Part shown: positions 42,032 to 51,778 of the stretch, piece by piece
How positions within the stretch are numbered: the first letter of the stretch is position 1
Layout of the letters: each line of letters begins with the position of its first letter
Source of the DNA: Cercis canadensis
Lineage: Eukaryota > Streptophyta > Magnoliopsida > Fabales > Fabaceae
Length of the DNA: 64,000 bases
Assembly: GCA_003255065.1 (NCBI GenBank)
Contig: QAOA01005636.1
Coordinates: 1-64,000 of the forward strand
Reading direction: 5' to 3'
The notes under the pieces: generated by a model
Told to the model about the DNA's origin: nothing
Database searches by the model: none
The model's input: only the letters and a program-made list of their open reading frames with translations
Program-made: the position numbers and the translations under genes

Positions 42032-42549
42032 TTAATTATAGGCTTAATTATAGTTTTGGTCCCCTATTTTCATAAAATGAGTACTTTTGATCCCTCTGTT
42101 AGTGTAACATTAAAATTTTAATGAAAAATATTGATGTGACATTAAAAAATTAATCTTTTATTTCAAATCAACAATTTAAATATTTGTGACATGCACATGA
42201 CTCTTTAAATACTAAAATTAACTCTTACAAAAAAAATTAAATAGTAATTTTATATATAAAAAAAAAAATCTTCAACTTAAAAGGGATGTGCTATGCACAT
42301 GTCCCTTTCCCACCCAATTTTTAGAATCTCTAAACGCACTCTTAATCACATTTAGAGAACGCAATAGCACTTGTAGGGAGAGGAAAAATCACATAACACA
42401 TCATAAGGTAAGATCATAAGAGTGATAAATTGATATAATCTATATTCAGTATTGAAGTGCTAATTCAAAGATTATTGTGCAAAGTTTTAACGCATCATAA
42501 ATCAAACTTTCCTATTTAGACACAATTTATAGTTGAAGTTTCTGTGCAG

Positions 42550-42970
42550 AGATGAAAAGCAACAATTACTTTTGGGAATCCGACAAGCTAACAGGCAACC
42601 TACCAATATATCATCGTCAGTACTCTCAAGTGATAGTATGCAATTGGAATTCTGGCAGCACCAGCTCATGCTGCTGCGAACAATAGCCCCTTCACTGTGT
42701 TCTATAATCCTAGGTACTAATCTTTTTGGTTGTCAATTGTGTGTGTGTGTGTGTGTTCAATCAAATTGTGAAGACATAGATTCCTTTGTCAAACGAGTTA
42801 GTTTTCTATAGTCCAAAACTTCAAACATCTTTCTTTTGTGTGCAGGGCAAGTCCCTCAGAATTTGTTATTCCTTTAGCCAAGTACTCTACAAGGCCATCT
42901 ATAGCCACCAAATATCACTTGGCATGCGCTGCCGGATGATGTTTGAAACTGAAGACTCAGGAACAAGAAG
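42550..42970 (+). pseudogene. Auxin response factor (ARF5/7/19-type) gene fragment, frameshifted
   Basis: Two exon pieces, 42550-42713 and 42846-42970, with the intervening intron retained (GTACTA...GTGTGCAG). The first reads DEKQQLLLGIRQANRQ and SSSVLSSDSM, then, after a 1-base deletion near 42643, AHAAANNSPFTVFYNPR. The second reads ASPSEFVIPLAKY, then, after 2 extra bases near 42887, SLGMRCRMMFETEDSGTRR. This is the ARF middle region just after the B3 DNA-binding domain. The MMFETEDSG wording is closest to ARF5 (MONOPTEROS). Retained intron sequence shows capture as DNA, not via mRNA. B3, activation and PB1 domains are absent, so no ARF function is expected. It lies inside the Pack-MULE. 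Confidence 0.88.
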
Positions 42971-43687
42971 GTGCCTCCCTTTGAGTCTTTATGTTGAAAT
43001 GTAAAAATAATGCTTTTGTAGATTGCAGGTATAAAGTTGCTCATAATGTTGTGATGTCCAGCAAGTATAGCGAATGGGTGGGCTTATATATATAATTACT
43101 ACTTAATCTTGTTATAAGGGTTAATTTTGGTATTTAAAGAGTTATGTGTATATCACATGCATTTAAATTGCTGATTTAAAATAAAAAATTAATTTTTTAA
43201 TGACACATTAATATTCTCCGTTAATTTTTTAACGGTACATTAATAGAAAAATTAAAACTGTTCATTTTATGAAAATAAAAAGACTAAAGAGTTCATTTTT
43301 AAAATAGGGGATCAAATTGTTCGTTTTNAGGTGCCTCCCTTTGAGTTTTTGTGTTGAAATGTAAAAATAATGCTTTTGTAGATTGCAGATATAAAGTTGC
43401 TAATAATGTTGTGATGTCCAGCAAGTATAGCGATTGGGTGGGCTTATATATATAATTACTACTTAATCTTGTTATAAGGGTTAATTTTGGTATTTAAAGA
43501 GTTATGTGTATATCACATATATTTAAATTGCTGATTTAAAATAAAAAATTAATTTTTTAATGACACATTAATATTCTCCGTTAATTTTTTAACGGTACAT
43601 TAATAGAGAAATTAAAACTGTTCATTTTATGAAAATAAAAGGATTAAAGAGTTCATTTTTAAAATAGGGGATCAAATTGTTCGTTTT
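42969..43687. repeat. Apparent ~359-bp tandem copy across a single N (assembly artefact)
   Basis: 42969-43327 and 43329-43687 are almost identical, with a few substitutions (GAATGGGT versus GATTGGGT, CATGCAT versus CATATAT), and are separated by one N at 43328. They probably represent two haplotypes or contig ends. Confidence 0.85.
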
Positions 43688-43729
43688 ACTAAAACCAGAA
43701 ACTAAAACTGTAATTAAGCCTTAATTATA

Positions 43730-45283
43730 TGTTAGTGATGTGAGACAGTCATTCTTCTTTTAAGGTGTAAACCTTACAAGAACATCCAACTAAAAGCATG
43801 AGATGTTGATAAATTGGAATCTGATATGTGGAGCAATCCAACTCTGTCAAATAAAAAATAACCCTTTTACCCCAAAAAAAAAAAAACCCACAATAAAACA
43901 ATGCACTAATTAGAAGTGAAATTTTTTAACTAGACTGAGATTAATTGTCCTCTAATTAACACGTTTGACGTTTTACTCGGCTAATCTCTACTTTCGGGTT
44001 GTGATTATGTAGTTTGAGTTTGAGATGTAAATGTGGATATCCAATTAAAGAGCCCAACATGGCCCAAAACAAATTAGAGAAGCCCAAAACATCAAGATCC
44101 AATGCTATTTTGTGCTTAAACCCAATAATTACGAAAAAGGAAGGCTAAGCTTATAGAAAAATATATCTCACTTTATTAAATTGAGGGTTCCTTATAGATG
44201 TAAAATTCATGGCTGTTGTTCTGGTTCTATCATTCTCCCTATTGATTACAAATATGGAGTACAGCAATCTAGTTTCTTACATTTAAAGTATATTTGGTGA
44301 GGGGAAAACGGTAAACATCAAGATAATTTACTCTTTTTTTCAAATAGTAATAATGAGTGAAATATTACATTTTAATTATGTTTAATTATGAGTATAATTC
44401 TTCAATTTATTTTTACAATTATATATATTTTTAAAAAAAATTGATTCTCTTAAATTTTACTCTTTTTATCTCCCACCAAACATACAAAGACAAAAAAAAT
44501 ATAAGTGAAACTCTTCAATCTCAAAAGGCTTAAAAACGTAAGTGAAACCCTTCTGTCAAAAAGTTTTCATCTTAATAGTTTTAAGATGGTATATGAGATA
44601 TCTCAAATACTCCAATCTTAAAAGTCACGAATAAGAATCTCATAGCTTTTCTTATATTAAATAGCCTCCTATAATTTCAATGGCTTAAAATTCATCTAAT
44701 GTCCTATAGAACACAATTTTACATAGACTTACTCTCTCTATATTGTAGGTTCCTAAAGGACTTGTCTGCAATAAGAAGAACTCCAAATATCTTCACCAAA
44801 GTCTGGGGTTCAATAATTGATCATTTTTAAAGCATTGCACTTATGTATGTATAATTGCACTACTAGAGACTGGTTACGTACGTCCTTTGTTTAAGATAGT
44901 AATGCTTTTGTTAAGAGAGTAGTCTTTGTTTTATCCTTTCCTCTCTCTAGCTAGTAAAAAGTACTATTTAGATGCCAAATAAACTTTTGACAATTGTACT
45001 TGATTCAATATTATTTGTACACTAATTAAGTTCACATTGACTCACACTAATATAGTATCATTTAGTATGATTTGAATTTAATTGGATTTATTTAAACTTT
45101 TTTTTTTATGTGGCTTAGCTTTTACTTAGTGTGAACGACATTAATATGCATTAAGCATTTCTCTGGTTCATACCATTAACTGTATGAATTCCTAGTTGAC
45201 ACAAGAGACTGAAAACTTAAGCTTCATTTGTTTTCTCTCACAATAACCCTCCCAAAACTCTCTCGAATAGTGATGTTACACTT
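43730..45283. other. AT-rich gene-free stretch
   Basis: No supported gene, RNA or transposon. AT-rich sequence with short homopolymer runs. Confidence 0.5.
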
Positions 45284-45545
45284 CTTCTTTTTTTTCGAAA
45301 AGATAAATTTCATGAAGTGCAGAAAGGATAGCCTGCAGAGTTTCCCAAAGAGCACATCTGGCATATATACCAGAAGGCAACAGAACAAAATTCATCATGC
45401 AGTTTAGTAGCTTGACCAACAATTACAGGGCTCTCGATTTTATTATCATTGAACACAACTTCATTTCGAGATTTCCAGATTTGCCACATTAAACAAACTG
45501 CAGCTCCAATCTTAACTTTGCCAATCTCAATCTGATATATAGAGC
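45284..45545 (-). mobile_element. LINE remnant (non-LTR retrotransposon C-terminal region)
   Basis: On the - strand the frame includes AAVCLMWQIWKSRNEVVF followed by NDNKIESPV. The W-x-IWKSRNxxVFN motif is characteristic of the region between reverse transcriptase and RNase H in plant LINE ORF2. A T-run at 45284-45294 on + would be the A tail. It is strongly truncated. Confidence 0.7.
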
Positions 45546-46818
45546 ATCTTCACTGAAGATATTACACAAGTTTTTTACATAAATTGTGACGTATGGTTGA
45601 TTATGAAATTATCATTGCTCAACTCTCTCACTAGTGTGAAATATTATATTAATTAAAAAGTACATAGTTTTATTAGCACAATTATTCACAAATGTACTTT
45701 AGTAGAATTTAAGTTTGAAAAAGAATATTTAAGCAAGATTAGTTAAATTTAAAATTTGCAAATGCGGTTTATATACAATAATGTAACTAAGAGTTATATT
45801 TTTAACACTACTCGCTACATTTTAGGATTAGTTTGTGGGTGGAAGAAACTCTTGGAGAATGGAGATTACATCCTTTACCCTATTTTCTTATGTCCTTTTC
45901 TTTGTCTCTCCAATTAAATGAATCACATGCATGTACATCATCAACAACACAACAAGCTAACAATTATTTCTTACGACAAAATGGGACAGAAGATAGAATT
46001 TCCTGATTACTCTCTCTGTCATCTGATACTGAAAATTCCATTAATATCTCAATTGATAGCTTCAGAAATGATTACAATTGATTTATAGTTAGATATTTTA
46101 TTGGTCATAGTTATAAATTAGCTTGAAGGATTAAAGTTAAGGTTGAGCATATACATAATTTTCATTTACATATAAACATTTTGCAAGTAGCATAATCTGT
46201 ATTACACCTAAACTTTCTTTTTCTATTGAACTCAAATGTTATCACATACACAGTTTGTATATAACTGTATACTTATAGTTTGTAAAAGATGATCCTTTAA
46301 TATTTTTCATTGCCAAAAGACAGTTCTATTGTTGATTTGTTGTTTTTGCTGATAAAATTTGCATGAAATGTTGAGTTAGATTGGTAATTGAATCCTTGGT
46401 CCAAATTGGTGGACCCCAAAACTGTGTGTGTTGACCTAGCAATTAGCATGACGTTAAATTTTCATGATGACTTCACGAGGATGTTGAATCAGAAACCAAA
46501 AAGATGGTCAGTTAGAGCACTCAAGTAGAGAATTAAATTCTTCCTCAGTGTCTCAGGCATATTGATCAGTCCAGAAATCCAAAAATGTCAGTGTCTCAGC
46601 AATTAGATAGCCTAACCATTGCAAACACTTGCTCTGCTGGTCCCGGCATCAAAGCTAAAGCAAAAATATCACACTACATACAATTTACATTTAATTAATT
46701 TTTTATATCACTCAAATTTTACTAATTTTATCAATGTAAATTAGTGTTAAAAATATTAGTGCGTAAATTTTATCGATGTATTTTTTTAATCAAGATAATG
46801 CTATTTGTACACTATTAA

Positions 46819-47970
46819 ATTTGTATACTTGTATTATGTTAATATTTAGCGGTGAGTAAGAAATGTAAACTCATAGTTCAATGGATTAAGTTTAAAGCCA
46901 TAGAAATTTCTTAATAAAATATTTCACATGAGCTAAGCCTTTAATTTTAACGCAGCCTAAGTAGTTCTTAAATTTTTTGGTGCACAAAAAATAAAATTAA
47001 ACTAGACTCAAGACTCATACTAAACCATTAATTTGTTTTTTTGTTTTTTTTTTTTGTATACTTTGCATTTCCTACATCTCTTGCTCGAAGTGGCAAATTA
47101 ACATTGTTCCTGTATTAACCTAAGCCCTTCTTAAACACAAACTAGGGCAGCATCCAAAAGTGACATTTTTCACATTACCCTATTTGAACTTAATTTTTTT
47201 TAGCTTGATCTTCCTAGTTCTGATTTGTGTCATTTCTCACACATTCATACTCTTATCATTTCTCATTATTAATTGTAGAAACCAATTTGAATAGTTTAAG
47301 AAAAAAAAGTTAAAATACATAGTTGAAGCTTCAAAGTATAAGGTGCAAATTTAACTTGACTATAACATTGAAAAATATGAGATACAATAAGAGNAATTTT
47401 TATACTTGTATTATGTTAATATTTAGCGGTGAGTAAGAAATGTAAACTCATAGTTCAATGGATTAAGTTTAAAGCCATAGAAATTTTTTAATAAAATATT
47501 TCACATGAGCTAAGCCTTTAATTTTAACGCAGCCTAAGTAGTTCTTAAATTTTTTGGTGCACAAAAAATAAAATTAAACTAGACTCAAGACTCATACTAA
47601 ACCATTAATTTGTTTTTTTTTTTTTTTTTTTTTTATACTTTGCATTTCCTACATCTCTTGCTCGAAGTGGCAAATTAACATTGTTCCTGTATTAACCTAA
47701 GCCCTTCTTAAACACAAACTAGGGCAGCATCCAAAAGTGACATTTTTCACATTACCCTATTTGAACTTAATTTTTTTTAGCTTGATCTTCCTAGTTCTGA
47801 TTTGGGTCATTTCTCACACATTCATACTCTTATCATTTCTCATTATTAATTGTAGAAACCAATTTGAATAGTTTAAGAAAAAAAAGTTAAAATACATAGT
47901 TGAAGCTTCAAAGTATAAGGTGCAAATTTAACTTGACTATAACATTGAAAAATATGAGATACAATAAGAG
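46819..47970. repeat. Apparent ~575-bp tandem copy across a single N (assembly artefact)
   Basis: 46819-47393 and 47395-47970 are nearly identical, with differences mainly in a T homopolymer, and an N lies at 47394. The sequence is non-coding. This is the largest of the false duplications here. Confidence 0.85.
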
Positions 47971-49260
47971 TAATAAATTTAACACTATTATGTATATATT
48001 ACTTCCATTCAAAATTATCAGCACTTCTCAAGTACCATGGGAAAGGACCATTTAAGAGGAACCCCATCTGAGGTTGACCTTTCAATGCAGACCTCAATTG
48101 TGAAACTGCAAAGTAGAGTTATTACATAAGACGTGGGAATTAGGGCTTTGGGTTTTGCTTTGTGTGAATTTGGAAGTTGCAGGGAGAAAGACAAAGGCAA
48201 CAGTCAGTAAAGTAAGGCTGGTGGGTAAGATCCCTTTGTAGCTAAAAAATTCATAGGGCTTTGTTTATGTTCTTTCTCTTTCAGACAGATGGGTAGGCTA
48301 GGAAAAGAGAAGAAGGATACAAGAGGTGGATGGTTCTTGGATTGGTCAGCAGAGGTTTTCTGGATTAGGAATGGCTAAAAACTTGCAGAGGAGTAAATTC
48401 AATTGTCAAAATTCTACGTCAAACACCTCAATAAGTTATAAATAATTAATTTCTGTCTCTCTCACTGTTTTTCTTCTCTTCTTTTTAGTCTTCCAATAGT
48501 ATTATGACTTATTTAAAATTAACCCAGCATGACCAAAAAATATTTTGAGAATTAACACGGGAATATTAATTAATATCATGATTCCATATTGAAATCATAC
48601 ATTCATTTCTTAGCTTAGTAGTAAGTTATAATTAATCAAGTGACAGATTTATGCAAAGATGGAGTATCAACGTTACAATGGTTTCATGGCCAAAAGAAAA
48701 TGTTACATTTGTTTAAGGTTTATAACATTCTTTCTTTTCCCATGTTATTTTGCACTTGTTAGTTAGACTCAAACCACCTTACATTAAGATTGGGTCGTTG
48801 ACGTGATTAATATAATCTAAACTTAATTGTATAACTTAACTTTTTGAGTTCAATTAATCTATGAAGTCCTTCTTCTTCAATTCAATTATATACAGTCAAG
48901 TTTTGTGGACATGCAAGATAATAGCATTTATCATGACTTTGAACTGTCACGCAACCACATGCAAAAAGCTGATGAAATAGATAAATGATTAATTTGAGAA
49001 GCTTGCTCTAAGCCTACAACTACAAACTCGACAAGAATCAACTTAAATATAATTGTTAATTTTGAATTGTACTTTGTAGACCATAAATGATAATTAAGAT
49101 TTGACCACAAAACAGAAGGAATATGTTACAGAACAGTGAAACTGATGTTACATAATTAATAACCCAAAGGAAACAGATCATAGTTTCAAAAGCAAAACCA
49201 AATTTGTTTGCAGTTGGCTGCAAGAATGTCAGCAAGAGGCAAATTAAGGAGCATGAACCT
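47971..49260. other. Spacer upstream of the TAS3 locus
   Basis: Mostly AT-rich, with no supported gene. A short block at 48291-48378 reads MGRLGKEKKDTRGGWFLDW after an acceptor-like TCTCTTTCAG, but no partner exon was recognised. Confidence 0.4.
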
Positions 49261-49264
49261 CACA

Positions 49265-49266
<2 letters not shown>

Positions 49267-49304
<38 letters not shown>
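49267..49304. repeat. (GA)19 tract
   Basis: Uninterrupted GA repeat about 300 bp upstream of the TAS3 transcript. GA tracts of this kind are common in plant promoters and bind BPC factors, but a regulatory role here is inference. Confidence 0.9.
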
Positions 49305-49307
<3 letters not shown>

Positions 49308-49563
49308 GTATTAGGGTTAATGGGTCCAAGCTGGAATAATGGGTTCATTTTTTTGAATCCCAAGAAAACAAACTCACATTATCCTTTCTGTCTCTTGCTT
49401 GCTAGAAAGTGACTTATCAAACCCTATTTTTACGTCAAGCAGGTAGTAATCATTATACCCTCTGCCTCTGTTTCATGTCTTTTATTGCATCTTTGTTTTC
49501 TTCCCTTCATTTTTTCATTTCTTAACGGGTCATAGTTAGTGGCTGGCACATGCTAGTTTTCAT

Positions 49564-49572
49564 TATATATAG
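49564..49572 (+). promoter_or_regulatory. TATA box of the TAS3 locus
   Basis: TATATATAG, followed about 30 bases later by CTCATCTCATGG, which places transcription start near 49594-49604. It fits the position of the short ORF and the miR390 sites downstream. Confidence 0.7.
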
Positions 49573-49672
49573 CTGCATTCTCTCCCTCATCTCATGGCAC
49601 TGTTTAAGCTGGAATCTGAAACAAACCCTCCTTCTTCAGTGCTCATTCTCAGAAAGAGTCTAGGTTTTCATC

Positions 49673-49768
49673 ATGCCTTGTCTCCTACAGGAAAATGCCT
49701 TAGTGTACTTTGTCATGGCACCTCAAGGTGAAGGCTACAACATTTGGAAACAAATGGGAACATGGTAA
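49673..49768 (+). CDS. Short ORF (31 codons) of the TAS3 transcript, ending 7 nt before the 5' miR390 site
   Basis: ATG at 49673, stop TAA at 49766-49768. The peptide starts MPCLLQENALVYF and ends YNIWKQMGTW. TAS3 transcripts of other plants also carry a short ORF whose stop lies just upstream of the 5' miR390 site. There, the AGO7-miR390-SGS3 complex stalls ribosomes and promotes siRNA production. The spacing here fits that arrangement. Another ATG at 49594 opens an out-of-frame ORF if transcription starts upstream of it. Whether the peptide itself matters is unknown. Confidence 0.6.
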   Translation: MPCLLQENALVYFVMAPQGEGYNIWKQMGTW

Positions 49769-49775
49769 AGGCTAT

Positions 49776-49796
49776 GGCGATATCTCTCCTGAGCTT
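49776..49796 (+). promoter_or_regulatory. 5' miR390 target site of TAS3
   Basis: The 21-base stretch GGCGATATCTCTCCTGAGC-TT pairs with miR390 (5' AAGCTCAGGAGGGATAGCGCC family sequence) at 19 positions. One G:U wobble falls at miRNA position 12 and one mismatch at position 17. In many plants this site binds AGO7-miR390 without cleavage. Here the central positions 10-11 are paired. Confidence 0.9.
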
Positions 49797-49851
49797 ATTC
49801 TTCTTATATTTGTATTTTATTGTTTTGAACTTCATGAAGAATGTTCGAGTT

Positions 49852-49872
49852 TTCTTGACCTTGCAAGTCCAA
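49852..49872 (+). ncRNA. tasiARF: tasiARF (single copy)
   Basis: TTCTTGACCTTGCAAGTCC begins the 21-mer. Compared with the common tasiARF (TTCTTGACCTTGTAAGACC) there are two changes, at positions 13 and 17; the target-pairing 5' part, positions 1-12, is unchanged. From its first base to the predicted cleavage point in the 3' miR390 site (between 49976 and 49977) is 125 nt, one short of six 21-nt steps. Confidence 0.85.
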
Positions 49873-49965
49873 GAATTTAAAAGTTTAGGTTAAGATTACT
49901 TGTGACATTTGTTAAGAGGATTAATATGTAAACATTTTGTCTAAATTCATGTAAGTTCTTCTCTT

Positions 49966-49986
49966 CTTGCTATCCCTCTTGAGCTT
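49966..49986 (+). promoter_or_regulatory. 3' miR390 cleavage site of TAS3
   Basis: TGCTATCCCTCTTGAGCTT is the core. It pairs with miR390 continuously from position 1 to 18, with one wobble at position 8; the last three positions are two mismatches and a wobble. Cleavage is expected between 49976 and 49977. Confidence 0.9.
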
Positions 49987-50100
49987 CATGGTTTTCATTT
50001 TAACATTTTATTTGATGTTGTTGTATGTCTTCTGTATGTAAACGTATTCATCTATTCAAAGTTTGAATAAGAAATTGTAAGAAATGCTCTCTCTGTATTA

Positions 50101-51253
50101 TCAATTTGCTTCTGTATAACTAGCTACCAGCTTAAACACAAATTTCCCTTTATGTTTTTTATCCAAATTAAAATGTAATTATGTATTAAAAGATTCATGG
50201 ATTACCTTCCACTTCATACTTGAACTACATGAAGTTTGTCGTTTTTTAGTGCTATTTCATTTACCTTGCAATATGATTCTTCTTTATTTGGTACTTCTTC
50301 CACCAAGGTTAAAGAGGGATAGATTAAAGGAAGAAAAAGCGGAATTGATAAGGTTTCTTGAACTTGTATTTGCAAAATACAACCTTTAATACATCAAGTT
50401 CTTTTTCTTTTCAGCAGTAGTAGCAACTTATGCAAACCAAATTAACTGGCTTAGCACTACCGTACAGAGAAACAAATAAACTAGCAACTTAAAATATCCA
50501 CATTAACTGGGAGATAACTGTTGTGAACACTAACTAGTCGCTAACCTCAAACTTTATTTCGATAATTAAAATAAGAGAGCAGCACTTAATAAAAACACAA
50601 ATACATATATACTACTCATATGAATATAAGTGGAAACGTATTGCAATCTGCAAAGTTCTCTGAGATGTGGTGCAGAGTATAGATTTAACATCCAAGCAGT
50701 AAAAGTTCATTTATTACATTTTTAAAATTTGCCAATTCCAAATTTCTGTTGAAACCTTTCTAATTGTATTTGTTGCTCTTTTAATTCAACATGTGCTTTT
50801 AGAATTGTATGGATGCATGGATAAAAAGAATATGGTAACTCTTTTATTGACAACATTACCAGATTTTTAGCATATAAAAATTACCTATCTTTATCCTCAC
50901 TTCAATTTCATATTTTATTTCCTCGATCGCTGAAGTAATGACAATCTAGAAGCAATAACATCAAGACTAAGATATATACACCCAGAAAAACACAAACGGA
51001 TTCTTGTATTGAAGATAGCAGTCGCACAGGCTACTATATCTGAAAAATTGGACACTTTAGTAGTTGCTAGAGTTTGTGCTTCTTTCAATTGAAACAACTA
51101 TATATATAATCGCTTCAGATGTATGCTAAACATCCCTGAAACCTACCATATACACTTCAATATTATGTACAATGAAGAAATGAAACAAAACAATAGCGGT
51201 GCAAAAGATAATACCAACTCAACTTTCTCTTTGACCTTTATATGAAAACACAT
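50101..51253. other. Spacer between TAS3 and COP1 3' end
   Basis: AT-rich. The part near 51100-51253 is probably the COP1 3'UTR. No other gene was seen. Confidence 0.5.
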
Positions 51254-51747
51254 TTAAGCTGCAAGCACTAGCACTTTGATGGTGCCTTGACTATTTGCAG
51301 TTAGAATGGTGGGGCTATCACTCTTCCAGCATACTGCGCTGATAAAGTACGAACCAGCCTCATCCTCAGCATCATCCATATCTGATGAACCAAATTCATG
51401 CCAAGTCACAGGCTTGGAGATTTCCTGCAAAGGGACATTGAACTTCAGTTTTGTACAGGGTACATGCAAGCAAAAGTATCAGTACCATTAGACATTACAA
51501 ACCTTGTGGTAGACAAATACTTCATTTGTTTCACTGCCACAAGCAATGTATTCGCTGTTTACCGTGAGACCAACAAAGTTTTTCTCGTTCGTGTGGCCTT
51601 TGAAAGTACGAACCTGTAGACATAATTTGGAGTTTACAAATTTATTATTGCTATACATCTTTTGGCCGAATCAAGCAATTAAACAAGTTCACTACAATTA
51701 ACAACCAAAACTAACAACACCCCCTTAAAAAAAAAAAAAAAAAAAAN

Positions 51748-51778
<31 letters not shown>

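Larger units (their letters stand above)
42041..43720 (+). mobile_element. Mutator-like element with long TIRs carrying an ARF fragment (Pack-MULE)
   Basis: The left end is GGCTTAATTATAGTTTTGGT and the right end is the complement GGCTTAATTACAGTTTTAGT. Homology between the ends continues about 200 bp inward, including ATTAAAAAATTAATYTTTTA and CTCTTTAAATACYAAAATTA on both sides. The flanks are a perfect 9-bp duplication TTAATTATA (42032-42040 and 43721-43729). Long TIRs plus a 9-bp duplication are the signature of MULEs. No transposase frame is present. Instead the interior holds two exons and an intron of an auxin response factor. The element is inflated by a false ~359-bp duplication around the N at 43328, so its real length is nearer 1.3 kb. 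Confidence 0.9.
49594..50100 (+). ncRNA. TAS3: TAS3 trans-acting siRNA precursor (short type, one tasiARF)
   Basis: Two miR390 complementary sites (49776-49796 and 49966-49986) flank a tasiARF-like sequence (49852-49872), in the order that defines TAS3. Known role: AGO7-miR390 cleaves the 3' site, SGS3/RDR6 make double-stranded RNA, and DCL4 dices it in 21-nt steps to give tasiARFs that repress ARF2/ARF3/ARF4, setting leaf polarity, phase change and lateral root growth. The 5' site to 3' site distance is 190 nt, and only one tasiARF is present where the long type has two. A short ORF ends just before the 5' site. A TATA box lies at 49564. The 3' end is not defined by the sequence; about 50100 is a guess from AATAAG-type sequence near 50067. 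Confidence 0.92.

Noticed and set aside
42739-42756. (GT)9 microsatellite as a regulatory element
   Set aside because: It lies in the retained intron of the captured ARF fragment; nothing supports a function.
46819-47970. A true ~575-bp tandem duplication
   Set aside because: A single N lies exactly at the boundary and four other such N-bounded pairs occur in the window; assembly artefact is the simpler reading.
48291-48378. MGRLGKEKKDTRGGWFLDW block after an acceptor-like site
   Set aside because: Only about 28 codons, and no upstream or downstream exon could be joined; weak resemblance to other plant proteins is not enough.
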